This document shows positions 1 through 17,771 of a DNA stretch of 64,000 nucleotides, piece after piece. Made by a program: the position numbers and the translations under genes. Position 1 is the first letter of the stretch; the number at the start of each line of letters is the position of its first letter. A model generated the notes under the pieces. The model ran no database searches. It saw only the letters and a program-made list of their open reading frames with translations, and had not been told where the DNA came from. Source of the DNA: CBDHDN01 sp965261585 (GTDB lineage Bacteria > Pseudomonadota > Alphaproteobacteria > UBA6615); the NCBI GenBank assembly GCA_965261585.1, contig CBDHDN010000024.1, positions 14,899-78,898 on the forward strand, written 5' to 3'.

Positions 1-2
1 AT

Positions 3-78
3 AGGAGTGTAGCTCAATTGGCAGAGCACCGGTCTCCAAAACCGGGGGTTGTGGGTTCGAGTCCCTCCACTCCTGCCA
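3..78 (+). tRNA. trpT: tRNA-Trp (anticodon CCA)
   Basis: A complete cloverleaf can be folded. The acceptor strands AGGAGTG and CACTCCT pair perfectly, the anticodon loop reads CTCCAAA giving anticodon CCA, the T-loop contains GGTTCGAGTCC, and the 3' CCA is encoded after discriminator G. It lies about 40 bases upstream of secE, the usual alphaproteobacterial order tRNA-Trp, secE, nusG, so it probably shares their transcript. Confidence 0.97.
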
Positions 79-116
79 CTGGTCGGGCGGTGCCTGGCGA
101 TATGGGAGTCTGAGGC

Positions 117-314
117 GTGGCGAGGGTCAGCCCCGGCGAGTTCATCCGCCAAGTCCGCCAGGAGGCGAACAAGGTCACTTGGCCGAGCCGCAAGGAGACC
201 GTGACCTCGACGGGCATGGTGCTGCTGATGGTGTTCTTTGCCGCCGCCTTCTTTTTCCTCGTCGACCTCGTCTTGTCCGAGGTCGTGCAGCGCGTCCTGG
301 CGCTGGGGAGCTGA
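117..314 (+). CDS. secE: Preprotein translocase subunit SecE
   Basis: SecE is the small essential subunit of the SecYEG channel in the inner membrane and clamps the two halves of SecY. This 65-residue protein is the short single-span form. A basic amphipathic N-terminal part contains the conserved VTWPSRKE motif (about residues 20-27), followed by one hydrophobic segment (about residues 34-50). I chose the GTG start at 117, which keeps the standard MARVSPGEF beginning. It is followed after about 10 bases by nusG, as in most proteobacteria. Confidence 0.95.
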   Translation: MARVSPGEFIRQVRQEANKVTWPSRKETVTSTGMVLLMVFFAAAFFFLVDLVLSEVVQRVLALGS

Positions 315-324
315 GGCCGTGACG

Positions 325-849
325 ATGCAGTGGTACGTGGTGCATGCCTATTCGGGCTTCGAGAAGAAGGTCGCCCAGTCGATCAACGAGCAGGCCGAGC
401 AGAAGGGCATGGTGGACCTGTTCGACGAGATTCTGGTGCCGACGGAGGAGGTGCTTGAGATGCGCCGCGGCGCCAAGGTCAGTGCCGAGCGCAAGTTCTT
501 CCCCGGTTATGTGCTGGTCAGGATGGACCTGACCGAGGACAGCTATCACCTGGTCAAGAACACCCCGAAGGTGACCGGCTTCCTCGGTGCGGGCAATCGG
601 CCGGCACCGATCAGCGACTCCGAGGCCGACCGTATCCTGCGTCAGGTGAAGGAGGGCGTGGAGAGGCCGAAGCCGTCGGTGACGTTCGAGATCGGCGAGC
701 AGGTGCGCGTCAGCGACGGGCCGTTCCAGTCGTTCAACGGCACTGTCGAGGAGGTCGACGAGGAGCGCACGCGGCTCAAGGTCTCGGTATCGATCTTCGG
801 CCGGCCGACGCCGGTGGAGCTGGAGTACACGCAGGTCGAGAAGCAGTAA
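325..849 (+). CDS. nusG: Transcription termination/antitermination protein NusG
   Basis: NusG binds RNA polymerase, suppresses pausing and links it to Rho or to the ribosome. The 174-residue protein starts MQWYVVHAYSGFEKKV, the family signature, then has the NGN domain (about residues 1-110, including FFPGYVLVRM) and a C-terminal KOW domain (about residues 120-174, with the VSDGPFQSFNG turn). A GTG two codons upstream at 319 is an alternative start. The reading frame stays open further upstream but would overlap secE and lacks conservation there. Confidence 0.96.
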   Translation: MQWYVVHAYSGFEKKVAQSINEQAEQKGMVDLFDEILVPTEEVLEMRRGAKVSAERKFFPGYVLVRMDLTEDSYHLVKNTPKVTGFLGAGNRPAPISDSEADRILRQVKEGVERPKPSVTFEIGEQVRVSDGPFQSFNGTVEEVDEERTRLKVSVSIFGRPTPVELEYTQVEKQ

Positions 850-859
850 GACCGGATTG

Positions 860-876
860 CCGCCCGTTGTGGGCGG
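860..876 (+). other. Short hairpin in the nusG-rplK spacer
   Basis: CCGCCC and GGGCGG flank a five-base loop (GTTGT) eleven bases after the nusG stop codon. There is no following run of T, so this does not look like a full intrinsic terminator. A role in pausing or RNA processing between nusG and rplK is only a guess. Confidence 0.35.
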
Positions 877-945
877 TGTTGGCGGGAGGCGCGTGCCACA
901 AGTCCATGGCGCCGCCGGGACCGCAAACCTCGAGACGAGGCAGCG

Positions 946-1374
946 ATGGCAAAGAAGGTTGCGGGCTATATCAAGCTGCAGATTCCCGCCGGGCAGGCGA
1001 ACCCGTCGCCGCCGGTCGGGCCGGCCTTGGGTCAGGCCGGGCTGAACATCATGGAGTTCTGCAAGGCGTTCAACGCGCAGACCCAGAATTCCGAGCAGGG
1101 CGTGCCGATACCGGTGGTGATCACTGCCTTCGCCGACCGGTCGTTCGCGTTCGTAATGAAGACGCCGCCGGCGAGCTATTTCCTGAAAAAGGCGGCAGGC
1201 CTGCAAAAGGGCAGCCAGACCCCGAGCCGCGAAGTTGTCGGCAGCGTGACGCTGGCACAGTGCCGCGAGATCGCCGAGCAGAAGATGGCGGACCTCAACG
1301 CCAACGACCTCGACGCGGCGGCCCGGATGATTGCCGGCTCGGCGCGCTCGATGGGTATCGAGGTCAGGGAGTAA
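946..1374 (+). CDS. rplK: 50S ribosomal protein L11
   Basis: L11 forms part of the GTPase-associated centre on 23S rRNA and is needed for factor-dependent steps and the stringent response. The 142-residue product has the normal length. The proline-rich N-terminal motif PAGQANPSPPVGPALGQ is at about residues 9-25 and the C-terminal rRNA-binding domain follows. It is transcribed with rplA, whose start follows the stop codon after only five bases. Confidence 0.97.
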   Translation: MAKKVAGYIKLQIPAGQANPSPPVGPALGQAGLNIMEFCKAFNAQTQNSEQGVPIPVVITAFADRSFAFVMKTPPASYFLKKAAGLQKGSQTPSREVVGSVTLAQCREIAEQKMADLNANDLDAAARMIAGSARSMGIEVRE

Positions 1375-1379
1375 GAGTG

Positions 1380-2081
1380 ATGGCGAAGCAGGGCAAACGC
1401 CTGGCCGCCGCCCTTGAAGGCGTCGACCGCGACAAGCGCTACGACCTCGAGACGGCCGTCAAGCTGGTCAAGCAGAACGCCTTGGCGAAATTTGACGAGA
1501 CCATCGAGATCGCCATGAATCTGGGCATCGACCCGCGCCACGCCGACCAGAACGTGCGCGGCGTTGTCGCCCTGCCGAACGGCACCGGGCGCACCCTCAG
1601 GATCGCCGTGTTCGCCAAGGGCGACAAGGCCGAGGAGGCCAAGTCCGCCGGCGCCGACATCGTTGGTGCCGAGGACCTGGCGGAGCGTGTACAGGGCGGC
1701 CAGATCGACTTCGATCGTGTCGTCGCGACGCCGGACATGATGCCGATCGTCGGCCGCCTGGGTAAGATCCTCGGGCCGCGCGGGCTGATGCCGAACCCGA
1801 AGCTGGGCACGGTTACGAACGACGTCGCCGACGCGGTGTCTGCGGCCAAGGCCGGCCAGGTCCAGTTCCGCGCCGAAAAGCAGGGCATCGTCCATGCCGG
1901 GGTCGGCAAGGCGAGTTTCGACGAACAGAAGCTGCGCGAGAACGTGCAGGCCTTCTACGACGCGATCATGAAGGCGAAGCCGAGCGCCGGCAAGGGGACC
2001 TACGTGCAGCGCGCGGCCCTGAGTTCAACCATGGGCCCCGGCGTCAAGCTGGACATCGCGGCCATGGCGGGCGGCACCTAG
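1380..2081 (+). CDS. rplA: 50S ribosomal protein L1
   Basis: L1 builds the mobile L1 stalk near the E site and, in many bacteria, represses its own operon. The 233-residue product starts MAKQGKR at ATG 1380, immediately after a GTG that could also serve. The L1 signature around KILGPRGLMPNPKLGTV is at about residues 126-142. The frame is open far upstream, but that sequence overlaps rplK and has no L1 similarity. Confidence 0.97.
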   Translation: MAKQGKRLAAALEGVDRDKRYDLETAVKLVKQNALAKFDETIEIAMNLGIDPRHADQNVRGVVALPNGTGRTLRIAVFAKGDKAEEAKSAGADIVGAEDLAERVQGGQIDFDRVVATPDMMPIVGRLGKILGPRGLMPNPKLGTVTNDVADAVSAAKAGQVQFRAEKQGIVHAGVGKASFDEQKLRENVQAFYDAIMKAKPSAGKGTYVQRAALSSTMGPGVKLDIAAMAGGT

Positions 2082-2412
2082 GGCGCCGCCGCACAAAAGA
2101 GTTCGCCCGTCGCGGCCTTCGGGGCGCGGCGGGTGGGTCGGCCCCGGCGGCACCGTCGGACCGGCCCGACTGTCCGAGACTGCAGGTGCCCGAGACGATG
2201 CCGAGAGGTGTTCATTCGCGGGCTTAAACCGGTTGCCTGCATAGACGGGCGATGAGCGGTTCAGCCCCCGCCGGGGGCCGAGGGCTCGCGCTCCTGGGAC
2301 AGGACCCCAGGGCTCCATTGGCCAGCCATATCTTGGCGCTGGCGGTGGCGCCGGACAGGAGCGGGCGGCCACTCGCCGACGAGGGGCCGCCTTTTGAGAG
2401 CGGAGACGGCAA
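2082..2412 (+). promoter_or_regulatory. rplJL 5' leader, probable L10-type autoregulatory leader
   Basis: This 331-base gene-free stretch precedes rplJ. TGCAGG at 2181-2186 can pair with CCTGCA at 2236-2241, enclosing an arm with the single-stranded-looking segment GCTTAAACC. This arrangement resembles the conserved core of L10 leaders, where the L10-L7/L12 complex binds its own mRNA. Farther down, GCCCCC/GGGGGC and CTGGG/CCCAG can form GC-rich hairpins before rplJ. The assignment rests on position and pairing pattern; I did not run a covariance model. I see no clear -35/-10 pair in this stretch. Confidence 0.65.
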
Positions 2413-2931
2413 GTGGATCGAGCGAAGAAGGAACAGCTGGTAGCCGAACTGAACGGCACGTTTGCCGAGGCGACGCTGGTGGTCGTCGCCCACCAGTCTG
2501 GCTTGACGGTGGGCGAGAGTACCGACCTGCGCCGCCAGATGCGCGAGGCCGGCGCCGGCTATCGGGTGACCAAGAACCGGCTTGCCAAGCTTGCCCTTGT
2601 CGGTACGCCCTACGAGGAGCTTTCCGAGCTGTTCGTCGGGCCGACGGCGATCGCCTTCTCGGCCGATCCGATTGCGGCGGCGAAGGTGGCGGCGAAGTTC
2701 GCCAAGAGCAACACCAAGCTGACCATCATCGGCGGCGCCATGCGCGACAAGATGATGGACACCGCCGGCGTGCAGGAGCTTGCCAAGCTGCCCTCGCTCG
2801 ACGAGCTGCGCGCGCAGTTCGTCGGGCTGTTGTCGACGCCGGCAACACGGGTGGCGGGCGTCCTGCAGGCCCCGGCGGGCCAGCTGGCTCGAGTGCTCAA
2901 GGCGTATGCCGACAAGGCGGAAGCGGCGTAG
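2413..2931 (+). CDS. rplJ: 50S ribosomal protein L10
   Basis: L10 anchors the L7/L12 stalk dimers to the ribosome. The 172-residue protein begins MDRAKKEQLVAEL at a GTG codon, typical for alphaproteobacteria. The rRNA-binding N-terminal domain (about residues 1-130, with the YRVTKNRLAKLAL segment) is followed by a C-terminal helix that holds L7/L12. rplL follows after about 50 bases. The long leader upstream suggests translational autoregulation by the L10-L12 complex. Confidence 0.97.
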   Translation: MDRAKKEQLVAELNGTFAEATLVVVAHQSGLTVGESTDLRRQMREAGAGYRVTKNRLAKLALVGTPYEELSELFVGPTAIAFSADPIAAAKVAAKFAKSNTKLTIIGGAMRDKMMDTAGVQELAKLPSLDELRAQFVGLLSTPATRVAGVLQAPAGQLARVLKAYADKAEAA

Positions 2932-2984
2932 ATCCAACGCGCGGCCGTAGCCCAGAAACTTTAGTCTCAGGAGTGAAAGCAGAG

Positions 2985-3356
2985 ATGGCCAATCTAGATA
3001 AACTGGTCGACGATCTAAGCGGCCTCACCGTCATCGAAGCGGCGGATTTGAGCAAGCTGCTCGAGGACAAGTGGGGCGTCTCGGCGGCGGCTCCGGTGGC
3101 TGCGGCCGCTGCGCCGGCCGAGGCGGCCGAGGCGCCCGAGGAGCAGACCGAGTTCGACGTCATGTTGACCTCGTTCGGCGAGAAGAAGATCAACGTCATC
3201 AAGGAAGTGCGCGCGGTCACCGGGCTTGGCCTGAAGGAGGCCAAGGACCTGGTCGAGGCGGTGCCGAGCGCCGTCAAGGAGGGCGTTTCCAAGGACGAGG
3301 CCGAGGCAATCAAGAAGAAGATCGAAGAAGCCGGCGCGACGATTGAAATCAAGTAG
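2985..3356 (+). CDS. rplL: 50S ribosomal protein L7/L12
   Basis: This is the multicopy stalk protein that recruits translation factors. At 123 residues it has the normal length. An N-terminal dimerisation helix (residues 1-30) is followed by an alanine/proline-rich hinge at about 37-52 and the C-terminal factor-binding domain with GLGLKEAKDLVE. An AGGAG ribosome site lies about ten bases upstream of the ATG. Confidence 0.98.
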   Translation: MANLDKLVDDLSGLTVIEAADLSKLLEDKWGVSAAAPVAAAAAPAEAAEAPEEQTEFDVMLTSFGEKKINVIKEVRAVTGLGLKEAKDLVEAVPSAVKEGVSKDEAEAIKKKIEEAGATIEIK

Positions 3357-3390
3357 GCGTTGGCGCCGGACATCACTGCTGTCGGGTCTG

Positions 3391-3414
3391 GGCGCGCGCC
3401 CCGGGGTGCGCGCC
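3391..3414 (+). other. GC-rich hairpin between rplL and rpoB
   Basis: GGCGCGC (3391-3397) and GCGCGCC (3408-3414) form a perfect seven-base-pair stem with a ten-base loop in the 147-base rplL-rpoB spacer. Many bacteria have a partial attenuator or RNase III site at this place to set the ratio of stalk protein to RNA polymerase. No T-tract follows, so attenuation is an inference from position. Confidence 0.4.
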
Positions 3415-3503
3415 GTGGATCTGCTTGCGCCTGCCCCGACCCGGCGATCGTGCCGGGCGTGGGCGTTTGAGGCTGCCGTTCCAGCGTGCTGAAAGAGAGT
3501 AAG

Positions 3504-7670
<4,167 letters not shown>

Positions 7671-7744
7671 CGGCGAAGACTATTCGTGGCCCCGCCCCCG
7701 AACAGGCGGGACCGGAGCGATATTCCGAGAAGGAGCACCTTGAG

Positions 7745-12145
<4,401 letters not shown>

Positions 12146-12204
12146 ACGGCGCAAATTGCTGCCGCGCGCGCCGCCAACCCCTGCTGGTCCTTAAGGATTT
12201 GCTG

Positions 12205-12233
12205 TTGACGGGTATTGGGCCCCTGAGTAGTAT
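12205..12233 (+). promoter_or_regulatory. Sigma70-type promoter for the rpsL (str) operon
   Basis: TTGACG at 12205-12210 and TAGTAT at 12228-12233 are separated by exactly 17 bases, a near-consensus housekeeping promoter. It lies in the 273-base gap between rpoC and rpsL, about 185 bases upstream of the rpsL start. It would let rpsL-rpsG-fusA-tuf be transcribed independently of rpoBC. Confidence 0.7.
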
Positions 12234-12345
12234 CCGCGCGCCTCTACGGGGCTGGCAGTAGACCTCATTGGGCTAAACGCAGCCGCAGGCGATAACTGGA
12301 CAGAAATAGAGCCAAGCCGTACGGATCGGCGAAAACGAGTCCGTC

Positions 12346-12377
12346 GCAGACAGGGCTGACCTGCGTCTGCAATTTTT
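12346..12377 (+). terminator. Attenuator-like hairpin plus T-tract in the rpsL leader
   Basis: GCAGA-CAGG (12346-12354) pairs with CCTG and TCTGC (12360-12370) through nine base pairs with a CG bulge. AATTTTTT follows directly. It lies downstream of the promoter at 12205-12233 and about 40 bases upstream of rpsL, so it can act on transcripts from that promoter as well as on read-through from rpoC. An attenuator role is inferred. Confidence 0.6.
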
Positions 12378-12418
12378 TGTAGCAACGCCCGCTTGACGCG
12401 GTGAGGAACGAGGGCCGG

Positions 12419-12790
12419 ATGCCGACGATCAATCAGTTGATCCGCAAGCCACGACAGCAACCGGTGAAACGCAACAAGGTGCCGGCGCTGCAGGCCTGTC
12501 CGCAGAAGCGCGGCGTCTGTACTCGGGTCTACACGACAACGCCGAAGAAGCCGAACTCGGCCCTGCGCAAAGTCGCGCGCGTGCGCCTGACGAACGGGTT
12601 CGAGGTGACCAGCTATATCCCGGGCGAGGGCCATAACCTGCAGGAACACTCGGTCGTCATGATCCGCGGCGGCCGCGTCAAGGACCTGCCCGGTGTCCGC
12701 TATCACGTCATTCGCGGCACCCTGGATACCCAGGGCGTGCCCGACCGCCGCCAGCGCCGTTCGAAGTACGGCGCCAAGCGCCCGAAATAG
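12419..12790 (+). CDS. rpsL: 30S ribosomal protein S12
   Basis: S12 sits at the decoding centre and controls accuracy. The 123-residue protein begins MPTINQLIRKPR. The decoding-loop segments TTPKKPNSALRKVARV (about residues 40-55) and GGRVKDLPGVRYH (about 84-96) are unchanged from the usual streptomycin-sensitive form. I chose ATG 12419 over the in-frame GTG at 12401 because the family begins there. It is the first gene of the str operon, with rpsG after a 9-base gap. Confidence 0.98.
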   Translation: MPTINQLIRKPRQQPVKRNKVPALQACPQKRGVCTRVYTTTPKKPNSALRKVARVRLTNGFEVTSYIPGEGHNLQEHSVVMIRGGRVKDLPGVRYHVIRGTLDTQGVPDRRQRRSKYGAKRPK

Positions 12791-12799
12791 GAAACCGCC

Positions 12800-13270
12800 A
12801 TGTCGCGCCGCCGCCGCGCCGAAAAACGCGAGGTCCTGCCCGATCCCAAATTCGGCGACCGGACGATCAGCAAGTTCACGAACTCGCTCATGCGCGACGG
12901 CAAGAAGTCGGTGGCGGAGCGCATCATCTATGGCGCCCTCGACGACATCTCGCAGAAGATGGGGGACGACCCGGTCAAGGTCTTCCACTCGGCGATTGAC
13001 AACATCAAGCCGCACCTTGAGGTGCGCTCGCGCCGCGTCGGCGGTGCCACCTATCAGGTGCCGATCGAGGTGCGGACCATCCGGGCTCAGGCATTGGCGT
13101 TCCGCTGGCTGATCGGCAGCGCGCGCAAGCGCTCGGAAAACACGATGGTTGAGCGCCTGTCCCGCGAACTGATGGATGCCGCGAACAATCGCGGCACCGC
13201 CGTCAAGAAGCGTGAAGACACCCACCGGATGGCCGAGGCCAACAAAGCATTCTCACACTACCGCTGGTAG
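12800..13270 (+). CDS. rpsG: 30S ribosomal protein S7
   Basis: S7 is a primary assembly protein of the 30S head and contacts E-site tRNA and mRNA. The 156-residue product has the normal length. It begins MSRRRRAEKREVLPDP and contains the family signature DPKFGDRTISKFTNSLM. In other bacteria S7 represses the str operon; no S7 target was identified here. fusA follows after 20 bases. Confidence 0.98.
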   Translation: MSRRRRAEKREVLPDPKFGDRTISKFTNSLMRDGKKSVAERIIYGALDDISQKMGDDPVKVFHSAIDNIKPHLEVRSRRVGGATYQVPIEVRTIRAQALAFRWLIGSARKRSENTMVERLSRELMDAANNRGTAVKKREDTHRMAEANKAFSHYRW

Positions 13271-13290
13271 CTCTAAAGGTTCGCACCACG

Positions 13291-15372
13291 ATGGTCGCTG
13301 CTCGCCAGACCCCGCTCGAGCGCTATCGCAATATCGGCATCATGGCCCACATCGATGCCGGTAAGACGACGACGACGGAACGCGTCCTCTACTATACCGG
13401 CCGCTCCTACAAGATCGGCGAGGTCCACGACGGCAATGCCCAGATGGACTGGATGGAGCAAGAGCAGGAGCGCGGCATAACGATCACGTCGGCGGCGACG
13501 ACGTGTGCCTGGCGCGATCACCGCATCAACGTCATCGACACGCCTGGCCACGTCGACTTCACGATCGAGGTCGAGCGCTCGCTGCGCGTGCTCGACGGCG
13601 CCGTTGCGGTGTTCGATTCCGTCGCCGGGGTCGAGCCCCAGTCCGAGACGGTGTGGCGCCAGGCCGACAAGTATCGGGTGCCGCGCATCTGCTTCATCAA
13701 CAAGATGGATCGCGTCGGCGCCGACTTCCTGCGCTGCGTCGAGATGATCGCCGACCGCCTTGGCGCACAGCCATTGGTGCTGCAGCTGCCGGTCGGGGCC
13801 GAGGCCGAATATCGCGGTGTGGTCGACCTGGTGAAAATGCAGGCCGTGATCTGGCGGGACGAGGCGCTTGGCGCCGAGTTCTACTACGACGACATCCCCG
13901 CGGAGCTGACCGCCGCTGCCGCGACCTGGCGCGATCGACTGGTCGAGCTGGCGGTTGAGCATGACGACACGGTCATGGAAGCGTATCTCGAGGGCCAGGT
14001 TCCCGACGAGGCGACGCTGAAGGCCTGTATCCGCAAGGGCGCGCTGGCCGGGGCGTTCGTGCCGGTGCTCAACGGCTCGGCGTTCAAGAACAAAGGCGTG
14101 CAGCCGCTGCTCGACGCCGTCGTCGACTATCTGCCGTCGCCCCTGGACGTCCCGCCGGTCGTCGGCGTGAAGCCGGGCACGGATGACGAGGTCAGGCGCG
14201 CGACGGCCGATGAAGCGCCCTTTGCCGCTCTGGCCTTCAAGATCATGAGCGACCCGTTCGTCGGGTCGCTCAGTTTCATTCGGGTCTACTCCGGCGTACT
14301 GGAAAGCGGAAGCAGTCTGCTCAACAGCGTCAAGGACAAGCGTGAGCGGGTCGGCCGCATGCTGTTGATGCATGCCAACGACCGTGAGGACGTGAAGTCC
14401 GCGCGGGCCGGCGACATCGTTGCGCTGGCCGGCCTCAAGACGACGACGACCGGCGACACGCTGTGCGACCCCAGCGCGCCGATCGTGCTCGAGCGCATCG
14501 AGTTCCCCGAGCCGGTGATCGAGATCGCCGTCGAGCCGAAGACCAAGGCGGACCAGGAGAGGATGGGCTCGGCGCTCGGCCGTCTGGCCGCCGAGGATCC
14601 GTCGTTCCGCGTTACCTCCGACCCCGAAAGCGGGCAGACGATCATCAAGGGCATGGGCGAGCTGCATCTCGAGGTCCTGGTCGACCGCATGAAGCGGGAG
14701 TTCAAGGTCGACGCCAACGTCGGCGCGCCCCAGGTCGCCTACCGCGAGACGATCTCGCGGTCGGTCGAGGTCGACTACGTGCACAAGAAACAGACCGGCG
14801 GCAGCGGCCAGTTTGCCCGGGTCAAGCTGTTGTTCGAGCCGCAGAAAAGCGGCTCCGGCGTCACGTTCGAGAGCGCCATCAGCGGCGGCGCGATCTCGCG
14901 CGAGTACATTCCCGGCGTCCAGAAGGGCGTTCGCGGCGCCACGGAGTCCGGGATTATCGCCGGTTTCCCGGTCATCGACCTCAAGGCGACACTGATCGAC
15001 GGTGACCAGCACGACGTCGATTCCTCGGTCATGGCATTCGAGATCGCGGCCCGCGCGGCGTTTCGCGAAGCGCTCGACAAGGCCGCGCCGAAGTTATTGG
15101 AGCCGATCATGAAGATCGAGGTGGTGACGCCGGAGGAGTATGTCGGCGACATCATCGGCGACCTCAACAGCCGGCGCGGGCAAGTCTCGGCGATGGACAC
15201 GCGCGGCAACGCCCGCACGATCAACGCGACGGCGCCGCTGGCCAACATGTTCGGCTACGTCAATACGCTGCGCTCGATGAGCCAAGGGCGCGCCACATTC
15301 ACGATGGTGTTCAGTCACTACGACCAGGTGCCGCGGGCCGTCGCGGAAGAGGTCGTGGCCAAGATGGCCTGA
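13291..15372 (+). CDS. fusA: Elongation factor G
   Basis: EF-G is the translocation GTPase, 693 residues. GTPase motifs are clear: the P-loop AHIDAGKTTTTE near residue 20, switch II DTPGHVDF, and NKMD. The downstream domains II-V include the GMGELHLEVLVDRM segment and the domain IV/V motif YVHKKQTGGSGQFA. It sits in the standard str order between rpsG and tuf. Confidence 0.98.
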   Translation: MVAARQTPLERYRNIGIMAHIDAGKTTTTERVLYYTGRSYKIGEVHDGNAQMDWMEQEQERGITITSAATTCAWRDHRINVIDTPGHVDFTIEVERSLRVLDGAVAVFDSVAGVEPQSETVWRQADKYRVPRICFINKMDRVGADFLRCVEMIADRLGAQPLVLQLPVGAEAEYRGVVDLVKMQAVIWRDEALGAEFYYDDIPAELTAAAATWRDRLVELAVEHDDTVMEAYLEGQVPDEATLKACIRKGALAGAFVPVLNGSAFKNKGVQPLLDAVVDYLPSPLDVPPVVGVKPGTDDEVRRATADEAPFAALAFKIMSDPFVGSLSFIRVYSGVLESGSSLLNSVKDKRERVGRMLLMHANDREDVKSARAGDIVALAGLKTTTTGDTLCDPSAPIVLERIEFPEPVIEIAVEPKTKADQERMGSALGRLAAEDPSFRVTSDPESGQTIIKGMGELHLEVLVDRMKREFKVDANVGAPQVAYRETISRSVEVDYVHKKQTGGSGQFARVKLLFEPQKSGSGVTFESAISGGAISREYIPGVQKGVRGATESGIIAGFPVIDLKATLIDGDQHDVDSSVMAFEIAARAAFREALDKAAPKLLEPIMKIEVVTPEEYVGDIIGDLNSRRGQVSAMDTRGNARTINATAPLANMFGYVNTLRSMSQGRATFTMVFSHYDQVPRAVAEEVVAKMA

Positions 15373-15405
15373 TCGAAACAGTCGAAGACACGGAGATCGG
15401 AGACA

Positions 15406-16596
<1,191 letters not shown>

Positions 16597-16663
16597 CGGC
16601 GCTTTATGAGAGCATCGGCGGCCCCGGACGGGGCCGTCGATCTGCAAACGGACACACAACGAC

Positions 16664-16972
16664 ATGGACAGTCAACATATTCGCATCCGCCTGAAGGCCT
16701 TCGATCACCGAATCCTGGATCAGTCGGCCAAGGAGATCGTGAACACCGCCAAGCGCACCGGCGCGGCGATCCGCGGTCCCGTGCCGTTGCCGACGTCGAT
16801 CAACAAGTACACCGTGCTGCGCTCGCCCCACATCGACAAGAAGTCGCGCGAGCAGTTCGAGGTCCGCACCCACAAGCGGCTGCTGGACATCATCGATCCG
16901 ACGCCGCAGACGGTCGACGCGCTGATGAAGCTCGACCTGGCCGCCGGCGTCGACGTCGAGATCAAGCTGTAG
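16664..16972 (+). CDS. rpsJ: 30S ribosomal protein S10
   Basis: S10 is part of the 30S head and also the NusE partner of NusB in antitermination. The 102-residue protein shows IRIRLKAFDHRILDQS and the conserved RGPVPLPTSINKYTVLRSPH stretch. It opens the S10 cluster, 67 bases after tuf, with rplC 10 bases downstream. Confidence 0.98.
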   Translation: MDSQHIRIRLKAFDHRILDQSAKEIVNTAKRTGAAIRGPVPLPTSINKYTVLRSPHIDKKSREQFEVRTHKRLLDIIDPTPQTVDALMKLDLAAGVDVEIKL

Positions 16973-16982
16973 GGACAAGACC

Positions 16983-17768
16983 ATGCGAACTGGCTTGATT
17001 GCGCAGAAAGTCGGCATGACGCGAGTGTTCAACGACGCCGGCGGCCATGTTCCGGTCACCGTGCTGAAGCTCGATGACTGCCGGGTCGTGGCCCGCCGCA
17101 GCGCCGACAAGGAGGGCTATGACGCCCTGCAGATCGGCATCGGTGCGGCCAAGGCCAAGCGGGTCGACCGGGCGATGCGCGGCCACTATGCCAAGGCCAA
17201 GGTGGCGCCGAAGCGGCGCCTCGTTGAGTTCCGCATCAGCGCCGATGCCGGCGTCGACGTCGCCGCCGAGTTGCGGGCCGACCACTTCGTCGCCGGCCAG
17301 TTCGTCGACGTCACCGGCCGCTCCATCGGCAAAGGCTTTGCCGGTGTCATAAAGCGGCACAACTTCAGCGGCATGCGGGCCAGCCACGGCGTCTCGGTTT
17401 CCCATCGCGCGCACGGCTCGACCGGGCAGTGCCAGGATCCCGGCAAGGTCTTCAAGGGCAAGAAGATGGCCGGACACCTTGGCGATGCGCGGGTCACGGT
17501 GCAGAACCTGAAGATCGTTGCGACCGACGTCGACGCCGGGCTGATCATGGTCAAGGGCGCCGTGCCTGGGGCCAAGGGCGGCTACGTGCTGGTGCGTGAC
17601 GCGGTCAAGCGCCCGGCGCCCGATGACGTTCCGTTCCCGGCCGCCGTCGCAGCAGCCGAACCCACCACGGCGCCCGCCGCGGACGAGGCCGGCCCGGCCG
17701 ACGCACCAGCTGCAGACGCAGCCGCCGACGCTGGCGCGACGGCCGACAAGCCGGCGGACGAGGCCTGA
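16983..17768 (+). CDS. rplC: 50S ribosomal protein L3 with a C-terminal low-complexity tail
   Basis: L3 is an early assembly protein near the peptidyl transferase centre. The first about 210 residues are standard (start MRTGLIAQKVGMTRVF; core signature around FSGMRASHGVS). The protein is 261 residues, about 50 longer than usual, because of an alanine/proline/aspartate-rich tail from about residue 213 with repeated ADAAADA-like units. Such tails are common in alphaproteobacterial L3 but vary in length. rplD begins four bases after the stop. Confidence 0.97.
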   Translation: MRTGLIAQKVGMTRVFNDAGGHVPVTVLKLDDCRVVARRSADKEGYDALQIGIGAAKAKRVDRAMRGHYAKAKVAPKRRLVEFRISADAGVDVAAELRADHFVAGQFVDVTGRSIGKGFAGVIKRHNFSGMRASHGVSVSHRAHGSTGQCQDPGKVFKGKKMAGHLGDARVTVQNLKIVATDVDAGLIMVKGAVPGAKGGYVLVRDAVKRPAPDDVPFPAAVAAAEPTTAPAADEAGPADAPAADAAADAGATADKPADEA

Positions 17769-17771
17769 GCG

